Shown here piece by piece: positions 47,212 through 51,174 of a DNA stretch of 51,174 nucleotides; within the stretch, counting starts at the first letter, position 1, and each line of letters starts with the position of its first letter. A model generated the notes under the pieces. The model saw nothing but the letters and a program-made list of their open reading frames with translations, was not told the origin of the DNA and ran no database searches. A program made the translations under genes and the position numbers. Source of the stretch: Clostridiales bacterium (GTDB taxonomy: Bacteria; Acidobacteriota; Aminicenantia; Aminicenantales; UBA8522); the NCBI GenBank assembly GCA_029907205.1, contig JARYMI010000025.1:1-51174 (forward strand). The letters run 5' to 3'.

Positions 47212-47235
47212 AGCTTTCTCCTTGAACCTAGAAAT

Positions 47236-47264
47236 AAAATATCATCCCCATTTCTTTCTGTCAA
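47236..47264 (-). promoter_or_regulatory. promoter of the VWFA gene
   Basis: On the minus strand TTGACA (47264-47259), a 17-bp spacer and TATTTT (47241-47236). Start near 47229, leader of about 18 nt containing AAGGAG 7 nt before the ATG at 47211. Confidence 0.68.
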
Positions 47265-47425
47265 GAAATGATGGGTCAGGGTTGATTTTTGTGAGCTTCA
47301 AGCTAAATGGTCAATGGATATAAAGGCACACAGGGCAGGTTTTTGTGACTGGAAGAGGATCAAGTCAGAGAAGCCGTTCGCGCCTCTCCGCGAGGAGCCC
47401 GAAATCAGGAATTTCTCAGACAGCT

Positions 47426-49372
47426 CTACTCGGACGGCGCCTGAAAGGCTTGGAGGCGGTTGTTATCCCTCTCGACGATATAGACGACACCCCGGCTGCT
47501 GACGGCAACGCCGGCGGGCGCGGCCATCTGTCCATCGGCCAGTCCATGAGTTCCCCACTGGGCGATAAACCGTCCGTTCTGGTCAAATTTCAGGATCCGG
47601 TGGCTACCGGCATCGGCCACATAGATATAGTCGTGTGAATCCACGGCGAGGCCAAGCGGCCGGGCCAATTCTCCCTCGCCCGCCCCTAATTTCCCCCAGA
47701 CCTGGATAAACTCGCCCTCGGCGGTGAATTTCTGGATTCGGCTTCTTTCGGCAACGATAATTTCGTTTTTCTTGTTGATAGCGACCGCCGCAGGAGAGAC
47801 AAACTCGCCGTTGCCCGCCCCCCTTTTTCCCCAGGTCTTTTTTAGTGTTCCCTGAGCTGAGTACTTGGCAATGCGGTTATTCCCTGTGTCAGCCACATAG
47901 ACGTTGTCATTCTGGTCGATGGCGATGCCCGCCGGAGTCAGGAACTCCTGCGGCTTTGAGCCTTCCCCGCCCCACTTTATGGCAAATTTGCCGTTTTTGG
48001 TGAATTTCATCACACGGGCATTTTTGGCATCGGTGATGTAGACATACCCCTGGCTGTCCATGGCGATTCCTGTCGGCTCCTTGAGAACCCGAAATTCTTT
48101 TCCGGCCTCACCCCAGCTGCTCTGGAAACGGCCTTCAGGGTCGAACTTCTTGACCTTGATGTCGCTCTCGTCGACGATATAAAAATTGCCTTCTTTATCA
48201 AAAGCGATGCCTTTGGGAAGCTTGAAAAATTTGCTTTCCGGGCCTCCCCACTTATGGGCGGGCACATAATTTTTCACGGCGAGAACGACGGCAAAGGCCA
48301 GAGGGTCCTTCCCCTCTAACACCTGGATCGTTTCCTCCCAGGGAGCATAGTGGAGTCTATCCATCCTTATTTTATGGCCGCCGTAAGGGACATAAGGCAA
48401 CTCACAAGGCGTCTTAAGCCCGGTGTCCTCGTTATCCAAGTAGACCTTTGCGCCGGAAGGGTCTGAAGAAAGAACAATCGTCCGGCCTATGCTCTCCAGG
48501 ACGTAATCTTTTCGAGTCGAGGCCTGAGTGAGAAAAATTTCCTCGCGGATAGTCCGGAATCCCTTTTTTTCAACCTCTAAGGTAAATTTGGGGACGGTCG
48601 TCCGGAATACCTCTGGCGAGTGCCCGATTTCCTTGCCGTTGATCTTTATCGTGGCCTCTTTCGGCTCGGTGGATATCTGAAGGGAGTATTCAACGAGAAG
48701 GCCGCGGTACTGTTTTTCCGCCTGGTCGATAAAGTTTGCCAGGGCCGGGTCGTAGATATTCCGCGTGATTTCCTTGGCAAAAGCGAAATCCACTTCGAAC
48801 ATATTGCGAAATTCTTTGAGAGCGCTGTAGTTGTCGCCCCGTTTGGCGTAGCCAAGGCCCAGCCAGAGATAGATTTCGCAAGCTTTTTGCTTCTGCCGCT
48901 GCCGGTCATCGACGTTGAAGGCTTTGGCGAGAAGCGGCCTGAGCCCATCCAGCGCTTTCTCCAGCTCTTTTTCTTGCCGGATCATGTTTTTATTGTCTTC
49001 CAACTTGAGGTCGATTTCGGCCGTGATTTCAGCCTGCGTTTTCATCAAACCGGCTGGCGACACCGCCGGCGCCGTTTCTCCCTCGGCGACTTCTTCGACC
49101 AGCATCTCGTGGATGAAACCCGTGATCTGGACTCCCTCGCGGGTTGTGTACACCCTGTACCATTCTCCCTGTTTGAGTTCGGCCTCGAGGATTGTCTGCA
49201 ACGGGACGCTCGCCAGCGTCTGCCCGCCGATCTCGGGCGTGGCCTTGATGCTCGCCTTGTCAACGGTGACTCTTAATTTAGTCCGCGCCGCGGCAAGGCT
49301 GATTAAACAGGAAAATAAAAAAGTGAAAAGGGCCAAGAGAACGCCTTTTCTCAAGATCATCTTTGTTGCCAT
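47426..49372 (-). CDS. exported SH3/PEGA/NHL-repeat protein
   Basis: A 648-residue protein: signal peptide (about 1-28), SH3-like domain (30-95), a helical segment (110-220), two PEGA domains (about 228-285 with STEPKEATIKINGKEIG, and 290-350 with SSDPSGAKVYLDNEDTG), then six NHL repeats (about 370-645) forming a beta-propeller, each with a GIAxDxxGxVYVADxxNxRI-type pattern. Such proteins are probably surface or periplasmic binding modules. The ATG follows GAGGAGAGG. It lies 27 bp downstream of the Ser/Thr kinase gene and is presumably its co-expressed partner or target. Confidence 0.9.
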   Translation of the reverse strand: MATKMILRKGVLLALFTFLFSCLISLAAARTKLRVTVDKASIKATPEIGGQTLASVPLQTILEAELKQGEWYRVYTTREGVQITGFIHEMLVEEVAEGETAPAVSPAGLMKTQAEITAEIDLKLEDNKNMIRQEKELEKALDGLRPLLAKAFNVDDRQRQKQKACEIYLWLGLGYAKRGDNYSALKEFRNMFEVDFAFAKEITRNIYDPALANFIDQAEKQYRGLLVEYSLQISTEPKEATIKINGKEIGHSPEVFRTTVPKFTLEVEKKGFRTIREEIFLTQASTRKDYVLESIGRTIVLSSDPSGAKVYLDNEDTGLKTPCELPYVPYGGHKIRMDRLHYAPWEETIQVLEGKDPLAFAVVLAVKNYVPAHKWGGPESKFFKLPKGIAFDKEGNFYIVDESDIKVKKFDPEGRFQSSWGEAGKEFRVLKEPTGIAMDSQGYVYITDAKNARVMKFTKNGKFAIKWGGEGSKPQEFLTPAGIAIDQNDNVYVADTGNNRIAKYSAQGTLKKTWGKRGAGNGEFVSPAAVAINKKNEIIVAERSRIQKFTAEGEFIQVWGKLGAGEGELARPLGLAVDSHDYIYVADAGSHRILKFDQNGRFIAQWGTHGLADGQMAAPAGVAVSSRGVVYIVERDNNRLQAFQAPSE

Positions 49373-49399
49373 CAGCCTCTCCTCGGAGGGCCTGGGCTT

Positions 49400-51100
49400 T
49401 TATCGGATGCCCGTGATCTTCCAGGCCTTATCTTTCTTTTTTAACTGCCAGGTCTTGGTCCCCTCGAAAACGATTTTCCTCTGGCCGTCTTTCCTGTAAA
49501 CAGCGCTCACAAGATGAGAAAAACTTACTCGGGCGTCTGAGCGGCTCGAAAAATCAACGGCCTTATTGGATATGACGGATCTAACCCCGTCGTATCCGTT
49601 GAAGAGAAGCGTGTATTCTGACCGAAGCTGGCCGGCCACAGCGGCGGAATCGGCGTGGCTGAGGACGGCCAGCAAGTCCTCTCTCTCTTCAGCCGCCCTA
49701 AAATGCTCGGTCATCTCGATGATGTCTTTCTTGGCCAGCGCCGTATCAGCCAGGAAGAGGTACTTCTGAGCCTCCTGGTGATCCTTGTCCAGCTTCAAGA
49801 CCTTTTCCATTTCCTGGACGCACTGGCTGTACTTGCCAGCAGTGTAGCTGGCGATTCCCGACTTGAGGATCGGCGCGACTTGAGCGGCAACGAGTTCGTG
49901 CCTTGCCTTCTTGAGGTAATCCTGAGCGGCGAGGTCAGCAGGGTTTCGGCCGAGGATGTCCTCTGCCAGCTTGACGGTCTCCTCAAAGTTTTTACTCTCG
50001 AAGCTCTGCTTGAGCTGAGTCAGGCTTTCGTCGGGAACTCCGATAAGGCCGGGAGCCGGGCCGGCCGACCGCGTGACGGGGCTTATTTCTTCCTTTTGTC
50101 CGCTCCTGAGGTCTGCTGAGAGCGGAGAAGGTTTCTTCGGCTTTGGGGAAAAAACCAGGTACATTCCTCCAGCCACCACGACAAACCCGAGAACGCCAGT
50201 AGCCAGGGTCAGCCACTTTCTCTTTCTTCCGCCTGGTGCGGCCACTGGTTCTCTGCCCACTTCATAGGCCAGAGTCGCCTCGGTCATATGGACAGCGTTT
50301 TCGAGGTCGGCGATAATCTCCCTGCAGTTTTGATAGCGGTCTTCAGGATTCTTGGCCAGGGCCTTCTGGATCACCGTCTCGTAGCCGCGGGGAAGGTCTT
50401 TGTTCACAGCGGTGATTCGCTCGGGCTCTTCATGGACGATTTTATAGACGATGGTGGACAGGTTGTCGCCGGCGAAAGGTTTTTTCCCTGCCAAAAGCTC
50501 GTAGAGGATGACGCCCAGGGCGAAAATATCGGAGCGGCGGTCTACTGTCTGCCCTTTGACCTGCTCGGGCGACATGTAGCTTAAGGTCCCCACGGTGGTA
50601 CCCGACTGTGTCAGCGTGGAGGTTTCGATCCGGGCCACCCCGAAATCGGCCAGATACGGCTTGCCGCTTTTATCGATCAGGATGTTGCCCGGCTTGATGT
50701 CGCGGTGAACGATCCCGCTCTCATGCGCGTAGTCCAGGCAATCGCAGAGAGGCTTCATCAGTTGGATAATTTCCTGGGGAGGGAATTTCTTGCCGGAATC
50801 GATCAGCCCCTGGAGGCTCTGCCCCTCGACAAACTGCATGACGATGTACGTGACATCCTTTTCCCGGCAGACATCATAAATAGTGGTGATGTTGGGGTGG
50901 GAAAGACGGCCGGCCGCCTTGGCCTCCCGGATGAACCGGGTCATCACATCGTCCTTTTCCGTGCCGTCGATGAGAGTGTCAAAGCGGATGGTCTTTATGG
51001 CGACTTCCCTCTCGATGTCGGGGTCGAGAGCCTTGTAGACAATCCCCATGCCTCCCTTGCCAAGGATACTAAGCACAGTGTACTTGCCGATTTTTTTCAT
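49400..51100 (-). CDS. PknB-type membrane serine/threonine protein kinase
   Basis: A 566-residue Hanks-type kinase. Kinase domain (about 8-270): glycine loop GKGGMGIVYKA, catalytic lysine in EVAIKTI, HRDIKPGNILID, DFGVAR and the SPEQVKGQ activation-loop end. One transmembrane helix (about 297-317, LATGVLGFVVVAGGMYLVF) leads to an extracytoplasmic part with TPR-like helices (about 365-475) and a small C-terminal domain. No PASTA repeats. It heads the operon with the SH3/PEGA/NHL gene and would phosphorylate cytoplasmic targets in response to an envelope signal. No promoter stands out in the 74 bases before it. Confidence 0.95.
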   Translation of the reverse strand: MKKIGKYTVLSILGKGGMGIVYKALDPDIEREVAIKTIRFDTLIDGTEKDDVMTRFIREAKAAGRLSHPNITTIYDVCREKDVTYIVMQFVEGQSLQGLIDSGKKFPPQEIIQLMKPLCDCLDYAHESGIVHRDIKPGNILIDKSGKPYLADFGVARIETSTLTQSGTTVGTLSYMSPEQVKGQTVDRRSDIFALGVILYELLAGKKPFAGDNLSTIVYKIVHEEPERITAVNKDLPRGYETVIQKALAKNPEDRYQNCREIIADLENAVHMTEATLAYEVGREPVAAPGGRKRKWLTLATGVLGFVVVAGGMYLVFSPKPKKPSPLSADLRSGQKEEISPVTRSAGPAPGLIGVPDESLTQLKQSFESKNFEETVKLAEDILGRNPADLAAQDYLKKARHELVAAQVAPILKSGIASYTAGKYSQCVQEMEKVLKLDKDHQEAQKYLFLADTALAKKDIIEMTEHFRAAEEREDLLAVLSHADSAAVAGQLRSEYTLLFNGYDGVRSVISNKAVDFSSRSDARVSFSHLVSAVYRKDGQRKIVFEGTKTWQLKKKDKAWKITGIR

Positions 51101-51174
51101 GCGTGGCTTAAGCTAAGAAAGACAAGAATCTCCCCTCAGCTCCCTTACTCCTTTCATAAAAAGTAATTCAAAAT

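Overview
The window looks like part of the chromosome of an anaerobic, Gram-negative-type bacterium related to Acidobacteriota, most plausibly a Candidatus Aminicenantes-like lineage. This is an inference from gene content, not a phylogeny. Pointers are an Acidobacteria-style VWFA-domain protein, a GWxTD protein, an Oar-like TonB-dependent receptor with a carboxypeptidase-regulatory domain, a PEGA/NHL protein beside a PknB-type kinase, a tungsten-type aldehyde:ferredoxin oxidoreductase, a pyrophosphate-type phosphofructokinase, and a TrpRS carrying the cysteine spacing of the [4Fe-4S] enzyme of Thermotoga. I saw no rRNA, tRNA, CRISPR array, phage or transposase gene.

Layout. 1-472: leftward promoter, possible edge-truncated gene and a 176-bp nested inverted repeat behind glnA. 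473-3041: glnA (-), then an Lrp/AsnC regulator and AdoMet decarboxylase (+). 3042-5904: secreted M1-like metalloprotein behind a strong sigma-54 promoter match and a separate TATAAT box. 5941-10172: NtrC-type sigma-54 activator and its multi-pass membrane histidine kinase (-). 10230-10890: small secreted protein and a hairpin-rich noncoding block. 10896-18446: type II secretion/type IV pilus-like operon (F, E, PilM, PilN, PilO, PilP/GspC-like, secretin with TPR and cohesin domains), without pseudopilin genes. 18561-25198: operon THEP1 NTPase - MoaD - AOR - double class II aldolase - LutC - LutB/LutA fusion. 25231-27598 (-): LsrF-like aldolase, zinc alcohol dehydrogenase, CbiX-like protein. 27723-28763: trpS (-). 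28914-30662: octaheme cytochrome c and HD hydrolase. 30787-36945: M50 protease with CBS domains, polX, ligA, PPi-PFK. 37098-45632: sigma-54 promoter, leader region, TonB-dependent receptor, terminator, then TPR protein, sulfatase-fold/TPR protein and GWxTD/TPR protein. 45634-51100 (-): VWFA protein, SH3/PEGA/NHL protein, Ser/Thr kinase.

Themes. (1) Transcription start and translation start appear to coincide for several genes: -10 boxes lie 5-7 nt before start codons that lack a Shine-Dalgarno sequence (M1 protein, small secreted protein, gspF, THEP1, trpS), which points to leaderless mRNAs. Two of these calls revise or select the start codon. (2) Two sigma-54 promoter matches occur in the same window as an NtrC-type activator/kinase pair, upstream of a TonB-dependent receptor and of an exported metalloprotein, suggesting a testable envelope/nutrient regulon. 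(3) The AOR/Lut/aldolase/LsrF/ADH block has the parts of an anaerobic aldehyde and 2-hydroxyacid oxidation route fed by aldol cleavage; its substrate cannot be read from the sequence. (4) The right end is dense with TPR, PEGA, NHL and VWFA envelope proteins and a receptor kinase, arranged as two convergent groups whose stop codons are 1 nt apart.
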